Notes: generated from the sequence alone by a model not told the origin. A stretch of DNA of 64,000 nt from Maridesulfovibrio bastinii DSM 16055 (GCF_000429985.1 NZ_AUCX01000022.1:1-64000), one strand, 5' to 3'. Counted from the stretch's first letter, positions 23,470 to 32,861 are shown. Program-made: numbers and translations.

Positions 23470-23507
23470 CCAAAATCGTTAAAATTTAATTCATTAATGT
23501 ATGAATA

Positions 23508-24866
23508 TTAATTCAAGGAATTTAAAATAAGACCAAGTTTTCTTTCCAGATCATTCAAATCTTTTGCCATGATCCGTATCAAAGGCTCGTGCCCGTCACT
23601 TCCATTGTCACAAACAGCGTCCACAACACTATTGGGCTCACATTCGGACAATGCTTCGGAAACACCCCATTCCAGCGTAGAGGTTTCATCTCTGCGATTT
23701 TTATCAGGTTCATTATTGCGGTCAAACCACTTCAGGAGCATCCCACAATCAGTCATAGCTTTCAAGATTGCATCATCGAGACGAATATTAATCATGCAAT
23801 TGATATCAGGGACTTTTTTTCGAGCTGCAATAATTATTTTTGACATTCTTTCGGATGCTCCGAATTTAGGCATTCCTGAAATCAGGACTTCCCCATCTTC
23901 AGCAACGCAAAATCCGCCTGAAAAGGCAGCAACATCTTCTGTCAACCCGGCATAGGGCAACGCCAGCGCTACATTCATTCTGGATTCAGGAGCAATCCTT
24001 AATAAATTATGCTTGCATTTTATTTTCTTACCAAAATCATAAAGCTCATTTAGAACATTTACTTTGAGTCTTTCAATAAGCATAGGTGCAAGGTGATTCG
24101 GCGGCCCGCTTCCTTCCCCTAAACTGAAAGAAGACCTAAGTGCCAGATTAAGAAACTGTTGGGCATGACGAATGGCGGTGACCAAATTCTCACCCTTTGC
24201 AAGTCCTGAGGCGATTGCTGCAGAAAGAGTACATCCTGTGCCATGATTATTATTACACTTTACTCTCTGCTGCATAAGAGGAATAGGCTCCTGTCCTTTT
24301 ATGCCCAGCCAGTCTGTAGCCGCAACTGAATCAAAATGTCCGCCCTTGATCAATACGGCCTTGGGTCCCATACCCAATAAAATTTCTATAGCTTTAAAGA
24401 AATCTTCACGGCATTTGATTTCAATACCTGTAAAAAGTTCTGCTTCAGGAACATTGGGAGTAAGCAGGTCAGCAAGCGGAAACATCTCCATCATAGCTTC
24501 TACAGCATCTTCCCTAAGAAGCCTTGAACCACTCTGGGCTACACATACGGGATCGACAACCAGAGGAAACTTCTTGTCTGCCAGCACCCCGGCTACGGTT
24601 CTGATTATAGGTGCGGAAAAAAGCATACCGGTTTTAGCAGCATCAATTTTTATATCACTGGTAACAGTCTCAATCTGGAGAGCCACAAAATCAGGAGTAA
24701 GTCCTTCAATACCGGAAACAGTGCATGTATTTTGAGCCGTTACTGCTGTTATTGCACTTGCTCCGTATGCTCCCATCATAGAAATAGTTTTCAGGTCCGC
24801 CTGAATACCAGCCCCACCACCGGAGTCAGATCCGGCTATGGTTAAAACATTTGGAAGAGCTTCCAT
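23508..24866 (-). CDS. thiD: ThiD-ThiN fusion: HMP(-P) kinase and thiamine-phosphate synthase
   Basis: A 452-aa protein; of two adjacent ATGs, 24866 has the better GGAGG spacing. Residues 1-265 are ThiD (LTIAGSDSGGGAGIQADLKT substrate loop, ADLLTPNVPEAELFTG, NNNHGTGCTLSAAIA phosphate loop), phosphorylating HMP and HMP-P. Residues about 270-452 form a ThiN domain (VLNELYDFGKKIKCKHNLLR; GGFCVAEDGEVLISGMPKFG; SDGHEPLIRI), which can replace ThiE in joining HMP-PP and THZ-P. ThiDN fusions are best known in archaea and some bacteria. No TPP riboswitch is seen upstream. Confidence 0.9.
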   Translation of the reverse strand: MEALPNVLTIAGSDSGGGAGIQADLKTISMMGAYGASAITAVTAQNTCTVSGIEGLTPDFVALQIETVTSDIKIDAAKTGMLFSAPIIRTVAGVLADKKFPLVVDPVCVAQSGSRLLREDAVEAMMEMFPLADLLTPNVPEAELFTGIEIKCREDFFKAIEILLGMGPKAVLIKGGHFDSVAATDWLGIKGQEPIPLMQQRVKCNNNHGTGCTLSAAIASGLAKGENLVTAIRHAQQFLNLALRSSFSLGEGSGPPNHLAPMLIERLKVNVLNELYDFGKKIKCKHNLLRIAPESRMNVALALPYAGLTEDVAAFSGGFCVAEDGEVLISGMPKFGASERMSKIIIAARKKVPDINCMINIRLDDAILKAMTDCGMLLKWFDRNNEPDKNRRDETSTLEWGVSEALSECEPNSVVDAVCDNGSDGHEPLIRIMAKDLNDLERKLGLILNSLN

Positions 24867-25064
24867 CATTCCTCCATCTATATGAATAAAATTAATTTAT
24901 TTTAATATACAACATGGTTTTGTACCCACGAAGAAGTATATGGTCAACACGAAGACTACAAAAGAAAAAAACTGTTGAACATATATAAAATTTCCCAGAA
25001 CTAATAACACCGATATATTTTATCTTTCTTGCCTGTGACAGACTGCGTCTATATAGTCCAGCTT

Positions 25065-26921
25065 ATGAGCAAAGCAACCATTATCGCCAACGGACAACAA
25101 CCTGATTTTCTGCCGATGACTCCAGAAGAAATAAAAAAGCTTAGCTGGGAACGCCCGGACATTCTGCTTATTTCAGGAGACAGTTATATTGATCACCCCA
25201 GTTTCGGTATCCCGCTGCTAGGCAGAGTTCTAGCTGCAAACGGATTCAAAGTAGCGCTTATCTGTCAGCCGGATTGGACTGACCCGGACTCTGTAAAAGC
25301 ACTGGGCCGCCCTAAACTCTATGCTGGAATTTCCGCAGGTGCCTTGGATTCGATGGTTGCACATTACACCGCTTTCAGAAAAAAACGCAGTGATGATGCC
25401 TATACTCCCGGAGGAAAAGCCGGAGCACGCCCCAATAGAGCCTGTATTGTCTATACTAATCTGATAAAAAAAGCTTTTCCCGGTCTTCCTGTTATTCTCG
25501 GGGGTATAGAGGCTTCACTTCGCAGAATATCCCATTATGATTTCTGGACTGATAAACTTAGAAAACCAATTCTTTTTGACAGCAAAGCTGATCTGGTTGT
25601 TTATGGCATGGGTGAAAGGGCCATGCTCGAAGCTGCTGTAAAATTAAATCAGAACGGTTCATCAGAAGTTCTAAAAGGTATACGCGGGACTGCTTACATA
25701 GGAAAAGCACAGGACCTTCCCAATAAAGCAGACAGTTATTATCTTCCATCACATCAGGAAATGCTCGATTCTCCACAAAAATTGATGGAAGCCACAATGT
25801 TGCTTGAAGAACAGGTTCATGGCGGCAAAAAAAACGCTGTCCAGCCTGTAGATTCAAGATTTGTTATTCTTACTCCACCGGCGGAATATCTTGAAACTGA
25901 AGAGCTGGACTGGCTTTATTCATTACCTTTTAAACGCAGGTCACACCCCTCATATACCCAAAAAATTCCTGCTGAAACAATGATCAGATTCAGCATTACT
26001 TCACATCGCGGCTGCGGGGGTGGATGTTCTTTCTGTTCAATAGCACTGCATCAGGGCAGGCATATAAGGTCCAGAAGCAAAAATTCAATACTTTCTGAAG
26101 CAGAATCAATGGCTTCACTTCCGTTTTTTGACGGTTCAATATCCGATGTCGGTGGCCCCAGTGCCAATATGTGGATGGCCGACTGTGTTCTTGAAAGAGG
26201 AAAATGCAACCGTAAAAGCTGCCTAGTTCCAAATGTATGCCCACAGTTTAAATTCAATCAGGGCAAAAACCTTGAGATGCTCAGGGACGTAAACAAAGTA
26301 AAAGGAATAAAGCATGTCAGGGTGGCAAGCGGTGTACGTTTTGATCTTGGCCTCAAAGACCGCAAGAGTCTGTCTGCCCTTTTCGGTGAATTTGTTGGAG
26401 GGCAGTTAAAAGTTGCACCGGAACATATTTCTCCACCTGTTCTTAAATTAATGAGAAAGCCTAATCTTCCGGTTTTTGAAGATTTTTTAAAAATGTTCCA
26501 GACCGAATCAGATAAATACAACAAGGAACAATATGTAATTCCTTACCTTATGAGTGCTTTCCCCGGATGTACGGATAAAGACATGCAGAGAGTTGGAGAA
26601 TGGTTCGGCAGCAGAGGTTGGAAACCACGGCAGGTGCAATGCTTCATTCCTACTCCGGGAACTGTAGCCACGGCCATGTTTTATAGCGAAACTGATCCTT
26701 CCGGTAACAAAATTTTTGTAGCCCGCAGCGATGCACAGAGATTGCGGCAGCATGCCATTCTTGTTCCTGATATCGGCAGCCGACCTGATAAACATAAAAA
26801 CTCAAATCATCATTCAAGATTTAAAAACAGCTCAAAACAAAAAAATGTAAAACAATCAGCTAATACCAGCAATTCTTACTCTAAAAAGAAAAATAAAGGC
26901 GAAAAAAAACGTAAAAAATAA
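25065..26921 (+). CDS. YgiQ-family radical SAM protein
   Basis: A 618-aa protein starting at the ATG at 25065 (MSKATIIANGQQPDFLPMTP), where YgiQ homology begins; an ATG 12 codons earlier is disregarded. The radical SAM cluster is HRGCGGGCSFCS (C-x3-C-x2-C, about residue 325). The N-terminal B12-like region includes 'GDSYIDHPSFGIPLLGRVLA', 'GGKAGARPNRACIVYTNLIK' and 'GGIEASLRRISHYDFWTDKL', which are diagnostic of the family. The last 40 residues are Lys/Asn/Ser rich and probably disordered. The reaction catalysed by this family is not established to my knowledge. Confidence 0.93.
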   Translation: MSKATIIANGQQPDFLPMTPEEIKKLSWERPDILLISGDSYIDHPSFGIPLLGRVLAANGFKVALICQPDWTDPDSVKALGRPKLYAGISAGALDSMVAHYTAFRKKRSDDAYTPGGKAGARPNRACIVYTNLIKKAFPGLPVILGGIEASLRRISHYDFWTDKLRKPILFDSKADLVVYGMGERAMLEAAVKLNQNGSSEVLKGIRGTAYIGKAQDLPNKADSYYLPSHQEMLDSPQKLMEATMLLEEQVHGGKKNAVQPVDSRFVILTPPAEYLETEELDWLYSLPFKRRSHPSYTQKIPAETMIRFSITSHRGCGGGCSFCSIALHQGRHIRSRSKNSILSEAESMASLPFFDGSISDVGGPSANMWMADCVLERGKCNRKSCLVPNVCPQFKFNQGKNLEMLRDVNKVKGIKHVRVASGVRFDLGLKDRKSLSALFGEFVGGQLKVAPEHISPPVLKLMRKPNLPVFEDFLKMFQTESDKYNKEQYVIPYLMSAFPGCTDKDMQRVGEWFGSRGWKPRQVQCFIPTPGTVATAMFYSETDPSGNKIFVARSDAQRLRQHAILVPDIGSRPDKHKNSNHHSRFKNSSKQKNVKQSANTSNSYSKKKNKGEKKRKK

Positions 26922-27006
26922 AATTAAACCTTGTTACACTTGGAATGAGCTAATAAATGAACTATTGTATTTAAAACAATAAACTCTTCCGCAAGGATCC
27001 AATATT

Positions 27007-28437
27007 ATGTGTTCCAACTCTTTCGCCAATTTATGCATATTTCATATTATGGATGGATTAAGAGACGGCCTTTCACATTTCTCACATCCAAGCCGAACGG
27101 CCCTATTGTATGCAATCAATCCTGATGATCCTATAAGAATTTATGATCCTCAGGATCTTCTGCGTGGTCATGAACCGGTCCTTGAAAAAATCTTTCTTGA
27201 ATCGGAAGACTGGAAACCGGGATCAGGCCACAAGGAACAAAGCCGGCTTATTAAAGTTGTAAAAAACAAAAATCTGGAACTATCAGGCCTTATTACCTGT
27301 GGAGCACGCTCTAACAGTATTTTCTATCAACGCTGGTTTACAGAGCACCATCCGGATCTCTGCTCTACAGGACCGACTGAAAGCTGGCTTGAATACGCAG
27401 CTCTTCTGCTTTCTGAAGACTTTGCGACACAAAATATTTTACGCATAGACAGTTCCGGCCACCTGCTCAGAGAATATGCAACACACGCGGTCCGCGACTA
27501 TATTGTTGATCAGAGAAATATGGTTATGGGCTGGGATACACAGATAAGGGTCTATCCTATTCTTGATGCAATTCTAGGTATTTCAAAAACAAAAGAAGAA
27601 GGAGCATGGGCTAAAGGAGATTTAATCTTTATTGAACCCTCAGAACTCAACGGGATAAATTTCATAGCCAAATTTCCTAAAAATGAAAGGCCAGAGTTAA
27701 AAAATCATAAGCACGTACGAAAACTTCTGCAATCAGTTGAATTTTCAGGAAGAAAACTTGTTTCAGACGGTAAGGAAGTTGTTGGAATTGCCAATTGCGC
27801 ACCGACTGACAATTCAATAACCGCTCATTTCAGAGGAGAATTCGGATTCCTTTACCTTTCTAAAAATCCTGTATGCAGCTTCTCGGACGCTAAGTTCTCT
27901 TCCACAAATTATCATCCGAACCTCGTTCAACTTGAGGAAGTTCTGATTGAACTTAATATTGATCCCAATGACCGCCATGAAATGTTCAAGATAGTCAACA
28001 AGCTGGTGAGCAGTGCAGGACATAGGAGTCATGGCTGCACACTCGTGCTTGATTTTAATGATGAGCCTGTAGACATTGCCGGGCAGACTCTTGAAGAACC
28101 GATTGATTTGCGGGAACCTGAAATGGAATCACTGGCGCGCTCACTTACTAAACTTGACGGAGCAGTTCACATCGGGAAAGACCTTCACCTCCACGGTTTT
28201 GCCTGTCTTCTTGACGGACGCAGTGTTTCTGGTGAAAACCGGGCCAGAGGAGCAAGATTCAATTCCGCCCTACGCTTCACAGCTGAGCGTGACAATATTG
28301 TTATTATCGTAGTTTCTTCAGATAAACCTGTATCAATAATTCAGCATGGTATTGAGCTGACAGCACAATGTAACTGGCAGCAGCAATTTGCATGTGTAAC
28401 TACTCCACCTGAACTTGAAGAGTGGATAAATCCATAA
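27007..28437 (+). CDS. DisA_N (diadenylate cyclase-like) protein with novel N-terminal region
   Basis: A 476-aa protein. Residues about 340-450 are a DAC/DisA_N domain: 'LARSLTKLDGAVHIGKDLHL' with the DGA motif at 384-386, then 'RARGARFNSALRFTAE', where canonical enzymes read G-T-R-H-R-x-A. Here the RHR triad is RFN (417-419). DAC domains condense two ATP to c-di-AMP; the changed residues contact ATP phosphates, so activity is uncertain. Residues 1-330 resemble the large N-terminal sensor-type regions fused to DAC domains but match no domain I can name. An AAGGA site precedes the start. Confidence 0.8.
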   Translation: MCSNSFANLCIFHIMDGLRDGLSHFSHPSRTALLYAINPDDPIRIYDPQDLLRGHEPVLEKIFLESEDWKPGSGHKEQSRLIKVVKNKNLELSGLITCGARSNSIFYQRWFTEHHPDLCSTGPTESWLEYAALLLSEDFATQNILRIDSSGHLLREYATHAVRDYIVDQRNMVMGWDTQIRVYPILDAILGISKTKEEGAWAKGDLIFIEPSELNGINFIAKFPKNERPELKNHKHVRKLLQSVEFSGRKLVSDGKEVVGIANCAPTDNSITAHFRGEFGFLYLSKNPVCSFSDAKFSSTNYHPNLVQLEEVLIELNIDPNDRHEMFKIVNKLVSSAGHRSHGCTLVLDFNDEPVDIAGQTLEEPIDLREPEMESLARSLTKLDGAVHIGKDLHLHGFACLLDGRSVSGENRARGARFNSALRFTAERDNIVIIVVSSDKPVSIIQHGIELTAQCNWQQQFACVTTPPELEEWINP

Positions 28438-28444
28438 TGATTGT

Positions 28445-28477
28445 AACGGTCTGCTTCCACAATGGATGCAGACCGTT
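28445..28477. terminator. Hairpin between convergent genes
   Basis: Arms AACGGTCTGC (28445-28454) and GCAGACCGTT (28468-28477), extended inward by TCCA/TGGA after a mismatch. It sits between the convergent diadenylate-cyclase-like gene and ilvN and would serve both. U-tracts are weak, so termination may be partly factor dependent. Confidence 0.55.
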
Positions 28478-28485
28478 TATAATAA

Positions 28486-28794
28486 CTAACCTGCTTTAAG
28501 CATGGAATTTTCGTATTCAGGTGAATCTTTAAGCCCGGAAAGAAGTTCTTTGACGGAATTATCATCATCCCGGCTGACTTCAAGCACGTCATAAAGCTTC
28601 TGCAACTGCAGAAGAATCTGTTCAAGTTTGGAATCACTGGCCACCGTAAGATACATTCTGCTTCTTCCACCATCTCCAACAGGACCACAGACTATTCCTT
28701 CAAGGTTAAAATTTCTGCGGGAGAAAAGTCCCGTAATCTGACTCATTACACCGGCATGGTTTCTAACCAGAAGATTGATCACATAGTTATGCAT
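28486..28794 (-). CDS. ilvN: Acetolactate synthase small (regulatory) subunit
   Basis: A 102-aa protein from the ATG at 28794 with GGAGG 8 bases upstream; an in-frame ATG at 28809 is disregarded. Residues 3-78 are an ACT domain (NYVINLLVRNHAGVMSQITG, then FSRRNFNLEGIVCGPVGDG). It binds valine and activates and inhibits the catalytic subunit IlvB in the first step of Val/Leu/Ile synthesis. The protein is the short IlvN type rather than the two-domain IlvH type. It starts 5 bp after the ilvB stop. Confidence 0.92.
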   Translation of the reverse strand: MHNYVINLLVRNHAGVMSQITGLFSRRNFNLEGIVCGPVGDGGRSRMYLTVASDSKLEQILLQLQKLYDVLEVSRDDDNSVKELLSGLKDSPEYENSMLKAG

Positions 28795-28798
28795 TTTC

Positions 28799-30460
28799 TT
28801 AACCTCCAATCATTTCACGATTAGCACATTCAGGGGGAACCATAGGGAAAACATTATTTTCAAAGCCTATGGGTATATTTATGAGACATGGGCCATCAAA
28901 CGAAAGCAGTCTGCCAAGAGCTGCTTCAGGGTCATCTTCACTGCCGAGGTCAGCTGAAACAATTCCGAATCCGGCAGCAACAGAAGCAAAATCAGGATTA
29001 GACTTGAAAGTTGAGGCAACATACCTTCCTTCAAAAAAGAGTTCCTGCTGTTGTCTAACAAGCCCTAATCTATTGTTATTCATTATTAAAATTTTAATAT
29101 TCAACTGCTGTTCCGCAAGAGTGGCAAGCTCCTGAATATTCATTAAAATAGAACCGTCACCACTGACACAAACAACTTTCCTTTCTTTATCAGCTAAAGC
29201 TGCTCCTATTGCGCTGGGGAGACCGAATCCCATTGTACCAAGCCCACCAGAAGTAAGCAGAGTTCTGGGCCCGCAAAACGGATAATGCTGTGCAACCCAC
29301 ATCTGATGCTGTCCGACATCGGTACAGATAACCGTATTATCTGGAACAAATTCTGATATCTTATGGATCACGTTGATGGGATGAAAGAAGTCTTCACTGT
29401 CAGGGAGCTGTCTGGGATTACTTGAGCGTATTTCTGCAACCCGGTTATTCCACTCTAAACGGGATGATTCTGGAACAGATTTACACAAATCCTGAAGAAC
29501 CAATTTAACATCACCAACAACTGAAAGATTGGAGCTTTTTATTTTTCCAATTTCGGAACGATCAATATCAACATGGATTATATCAGCGTGGCAGCAAAAT
29601 TCATTTGATTTACCTACAGCACGATCATCAAATCTCACCCCGAGGGCTATAAGCAGATCTGCTTCTTCCATAACCATGTTGGTGTATCTGGCCCCATGCA
29701 TACCAAGCATTCCAAGGAATCCGGGGTCCGAATCCTTAAAAACCCCGAGCCCCATAAGAGTCGAGACCGCAGGGATAGAATTACGTTTTGAAAACTCCTG
29801 AACTTCTTTAACAGCATCCCCGGCGATAACTCCCCCGCCGACATATAAAACCGGACGTTCGGCCTTATTTATCATTTCGAGAGCACGTTCCATATTATCT
29901 TCATTGAACATCACCGGTTCGTCCTTGATATAAGGCTCAGGCCAGCTCTTTATTTCAATAACTTCATTCTGAATATTTTTAGGTACATCAATAACTACCG
30001 GACCGGGCCTCCCTGACTCTGCAATCCGAAAAGCTTCCGGTATAACTTCAAGAAGATCTTCACAGCTCTGGACTAAAAAATTATGTTTGGTGATTGGTAT
30101 TGTCAGGCCGTATGTATCAACTTCCTGAAAAGCATCAGTTCCAATGAGGGAATTGGTAACCTGACCTGTGATGGCGATAATAGGAATGGAATCAAGACAT
30201 GCATCGGCTATGGCCGTTAAAAGATTTGTAACACCGGGACCGGATGTGGCTAAACATACTGCCGCTTTGCCCGTGGTCCTTGCCATCCCCTGCGCGATGA
30301 ATCCGGCACCTTGTTCATGTCGCGAGAGGATATGTTTTATAGAACTTTTTCCAAGGGCATCGTAAATAGGCAGAGTAGATCCCCCCGGAATGCCGGCAAC
30401 GGTTGTAATACCCTGCCGTTCCAGCATGTTGATGATAATTTCCGCACCACTCAATTTCAT
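28799..30460 (-). CDS. ilvB: Acetolactate synthase large (catalytic) subunit
   Basis: A 553-aa ThDP enzyme from the ATG at 30460 (MKLSGAEIIINMLERQGITT). Visible are the catalytic Glu in 'HILSRHEQGAGFIAQGMART', the FAD-binding middle domain, and the ThDP motif GDGSILMNIQELATLAEQQL through IMNNNRLGLVRQQQELFFEG. It joins two pyruvates, or pyruvate and 2-oxobutyrate. The frame is open further upstream through the attenuator hairpin, but that segment (QPPAGLAGGGFLFG) is the translated terminator. Expression is predicted to be attenuated by the leader peptide. Confidence 0.95.
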   Translation of the reverse strand: MKLSGAEIIINMLERQGITTVAGIPGGSTLPIYDALGKSSIKHILSRHEQGAGFIAQGMARTTGKAAVCLATSGPGVTNLLTAIADACLDSIPIIAITGQVTNSLIGTDAFQEVDTYGLTIPITKHNFLVQSCEDLLEVIPEAFRIAESGRPGPVVIDVPKNIQNEVIEIKSWPEPYIKDEPVMFNEDNMERALEMINKAERPVLYVGGGVIAGDAVKEVQEFSKRNSIPAVSTLMGLGVFKDSDPGFLGMLGMHGARYTNMVMEEADLLIALGVRFDDRAVGKSNEFCCHADIIHVDIDRSEIGKIKSSNLSVVGDVKLVLQDLCKSVPESSRLEWNNRVAEIRSSNPRQLPDSEDFFHPINVIHKISEFVPDNTVICTDVGQHQMWVAQHYPFCGPRTLLTSGGLGTMGFGLPSAIGAALADKERKVVCVSGDGSILMNIQELATLAEQQLNIKILIMNNNRLGLVRQQQELFFEGRYVASTFKSNPDFASVAAGFGIVSADLGSEDDPEAALGRLLSFDGPCLINIPIGFENNVFPMVPPECANREMIGG

Positions 30461-30492
30461 TATCACACCTTCCTGTTTCCTTTTTTCCATTC

Positions 30493-30530
30493 CAAAAAGA
30501 AACCCCCCGCCGGCTAAGCCGGCGGGGGGT
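30493..30530 (-). terminator. ilvBN attenuator terminator
   Basis: Reading minus, a perfect 13-bp stem ACCCCCCGCCGGC / GCCGGCGGGGGGT (30502-30530) with a TTA loop is followed by TTTCTTTTT. It lies between the leader peptide stop (30563) and the ilvB start (30460), where it would cut transcription unless ribosome stalling in the leader favours another fold. Confidence 0.9.
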
Positions 30531-30562
30531 TGAAAAGTCTGCAAGAATTTACACTTACAAGA

Positions 30563-30682
30563 TTACAACCTTCCCTCCGGCTTGATGAAGCTCACGACGA
30601 CCACAATAGAAACCACGACCACTGCAACAAATGCAGGGCTTACTAGGTTTCTTAGTGATAGAGTGAGGGAAGCTGTATTCAT
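30563..30682 (-). CDS. ilv leader peptide (IlvL/IvbL-like)
   Basis: A 39-codon frame from the ATG at 30682 to a TAA at 30563. Its sequence contains FVAVVVVSIVVVVSF: 11 of 39 residues are Val, plus two Ile and five Leu. Eight of the ten residues 21-30 are Val. That is the signature of a branched-chain amino-acid attenuator: ribosomes slow on Val codons when charged tRNA is scarce. The stop is 33 bases before the terminator stem. The ribosome site (AAAAG) is weak. It is too short for most gene finders. Confidence 0.85.
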   Translation of the reverse strand: MNTASLTLSLRNLVSPAFVAVVVVSIVVVVSFIKPEGRL

Positions 30683-30779
30683 CTTTTAAAGTATTTTCCT
30701 GTTTTTCCTTAAATTCCTTAAAATTTGATTAAAACTATTTCAGGAAAAAATAATTAGCAAGCACTTTTTAAAAAAACAT

Positions 30780-31493
30780 CTAATAAACTTTATATAATCC
30801 AATCCACCCTGTTTTATGTCCCAACAGACCACAACTAATTTTAAAAAAGAAGGCACTCATTAAATTAATTAACAGCATAGGGAGGTCGTTTTTTTTCAAC
30901 AAAAGAGCTCTTGAAAGCTTTACTTTATATGGTCCTCTACGAAATCTGATATCAATAAGTTTTAACTTATACGGAAGCCTAAGCTGGACCTGCTCGTCAT
31001 CGGAGCCAAAAAAATTTTTTATTCCATGAGGATAATAAGGTTTAACATGGTCCAGATCCAGCCAGAAATGTTCATGTAAAACGGGAGTAGCAATGAGCAG
31101 TCGGCCCCCCGGTTTAAGATGTTTTAAGTACCCACTCATAAATTCAATAAGGTCTTTAAAATCAAAATGCTCTATAATATGTGATAAAATCAGCAGATCA
31201 AACTGCTCATCCTTAAATTCACGTTCAAAGCTATCCACATCAACTACATTGAAACCTTCAGAAACAGCCATATTCACAAGGTTTAAATTTTTCTCAACCC
31301 CGAGAATATTATGGAAACCAAACTTTTTTAATAAAACAGTCTTGGAGCATCTTCCACAACCGACTTCAAGAATGCGGACATTTCTGTTTTCTGAATCTAA
31401 GATTCTTTTCCATTGTCTCTTTTCGTAAACAGACAAAACACTAGTGATTTTCTTTATTTTTTTACGTTTTTTTTTCGAAGGTGTTAAATTCAT
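30780..31493 (-). CDS. Class I SAM-dependent methyltransferase
   Basis: A 237-aa protein. Residues about 40-140 have the SAM fold: motif I 'ILEVGCGRCSKTVLLKKFG', acidic motif II 'GVEKNLNLVNMAVSEG', 'FDLLILSHIIEHFDF' and post-motif 'LKHLKPGGRLLIATPVLHEH'. It is of the type used on small or sugar substrates (Methyltransf_11/23 class). A C-terminal hydrophobic segment (MLLINLMSAFFFKISCGLLG) suggests membrane association. Its ATG overlaps the glycosyltransferase stop (ATGA), so it likely modifies that enzyme's product. Substrate unknown. Confidence 0.85.
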   Translation of the reverse strand: MNLTPSKKKRKKIKKITSVLSVYEKRQWKRILDSENRNVRILEVGCGRCSKTVLLKKFGFHNILGVEKNLNLVNMAVSEGFNVVDVDSFEREFKDEQFDLLILSHIIEHFDFKDLIEFMSGYLKHLKPGGRLLIATPVLHEHFWLDLDHVKPYYPHGIKNFFGSDDEQVQLRLPYKLKLIDIRFRRGPYKVKLSRALLLKKNDLPMLLINLMSAFFFKISCGLLGHKTGWIGLYKVY

Positions 31494-32659
31494 AGTTCTC
31501 CCAGAAAGGAATGAATATACCGAGCAGCTTCAGCAGCTCCATCAAGATTAATGTTAGAACTTTTTTTAAGACCTGAACCATGAGCCGCTGCCAACGCTTT
31601 ATAAATTCTGTCGGAGCCGACCTCTTCACTCCCGATAACATCAACAATGAGAGGAGAAGTTTCAGACAACATTCTGGCATGTTTTTCCTGTTCACCATCT
31701 TTCATGCCTCTCAACATGACAACAGCAGGAATCCCGGCAGCCAGAACATCTGTAAGACTGTTATACCCGCCGTAAACCAGAGCACAGTCAGCCCTTAAAA
31801 GATCACTTAAAAATCCCGGACCAACACTATTCATTTCTATTTCCACACCGGGATCAATCTCATTCAATAAAGACTGTCTTTCATACTCGGTACAGCCACC
31901 AAGGTAAAAGCTCCACTTTCCACGCCCCATCCTGTTGACCGCAGTAATGATATTTAAAAGCAGTTCTTTTGAACCGGACATCGTCCATGGAACGGAAACA
32001 ACCCCGTCGAGACGCTCTGAAGTTTTACCCCTTGGAGACTTGTCCCAAAGTTTTTTAAGCTCATTAAGTCTCGAAACATATCCTGCTGTAAATGGATTAG
32101 CGTTGAAATGATCTCTAAGACGATTCAACTCTCCCTGCCCTGAAACCTTTTGATCTCCGTACCAGATCAAACCATGATAATGGCGCGAATATAAATCAGA
32201 GGCAAAATCGGACCAGACTTTTCCGACTTCACCTACAACACCACGAATTCCCAAAAGCCATCTGGTATCTGAACCATGGTTCTCTTCAAGAGCTTTAACA
32301 AGCTCACGATGCTTTCCCTGAGGAGTATGATCCGCCAGAACTACAGCCGGTTTGAAATTCTTAACTATATCATCGATCATTACAGATCGTAATAAGCCTA
32401 GATCATTATCTGCAAAACCTGATGGACCAGAAACACCGGCCGAAACACCGGAGACTATGCTTGTTTCATAAGAAGGAAGTTTCAGCCAATCAACTCTTCC
32501 TTCGGTTAAATCTGTTGTTTTAGAACATCCAGTCATCAAAAGGACGGATCTATCAGCATAAAGGCGTTTAAAAGCCATAGCCACTGCAGCACTTCTGCTC
32601 ACATGTCCCAGCCCTCTGCCGTCATGGGCATATACCAGCAAATCCAATCTTGAATTCAT
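31490..32659 (-). CDS. Predicted glycosyltransferase, COG4671/MurG-like
   Basis: A 389-aa GT-B enzyme. The N-terminal 'LLVYAHDGRGLGHVSRSAAV' carries the Gly-Leu-Gly-His-x-x-R motif of these MurG-like enzymes; the C-terminal half has 'LLRADCALVYGGYNSLTDVL AAGIPAVV'-like nucleotide-sugar binding (GGYNS, then P-x-V). It is 1 of 3 paralogues at this locus. Donor and acceptor unknown. It is divergent from the 32862 operon; the 200-bp gap between them holds no gene and probably both promoters. Confidence 0.8.
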   Translation of the reverse strand: MNSRLDLLVYAHDGRGLGHVSRSAAVAMAFKRLYADRSVLLMTGCSKTTDLTEGRVDWLKLPSYETSIVSGVSAGVSGPSGFADNDLGLLRSVMIDDIVKNFKPAVVLADHTPQGKHRELVKALEENHGSDTRWLLGIRGVVGEVGKVWSDFASDLYSRHYHGLIWYGDQKVSGQGELNRLRDHFNANPFTAGYVSRLNELKKLWDKSPRGKTSERLDGVVSVPWTMSGSKELLLNIITAVNRMGRGKWSFYLGGCTEYERQSLLNEIDPGVEIEMNSVGPGFLSDLLRADCALVYGGYNSLTDVLAAGIPAVVMLRGMKDGEQEKHARMLSETSPLIVDVIGSEEVGSDRIYKALAAAHGSGLKKSSNINLDGAAEAARYIHSFLGEL

Positions 32660-32861
32660 TTAATTTTCCCGAACAGTTATTTTTTATATTTTGAACTGAT
32701 AGTGTATTTCTCCGCAAGTAAAAAGATTGTAACTGAAAGAAGTATTTTAAAAATTGCAAGAATATTCAAAAAGGAATAATTCTGTAGAGACGCCTTTATG
32801 GATACTTTTTTGTCAAGGGATTTACATGGGTTCACCTTTCAGCTAGGAACACTACTTTATT

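Noticed and set aside
24870-25064. TPP riboswitch upstream of the ThiD-ThiN gene
   Set aside because: The conserved CUGAGA and ACCUGA-type motifs are not present in the region.
30460-30544. Longer N-terminus of IlvB
   Set aside because: It translates the attenuator hairpin; IlvB homology and the start at 30460 fit the family.
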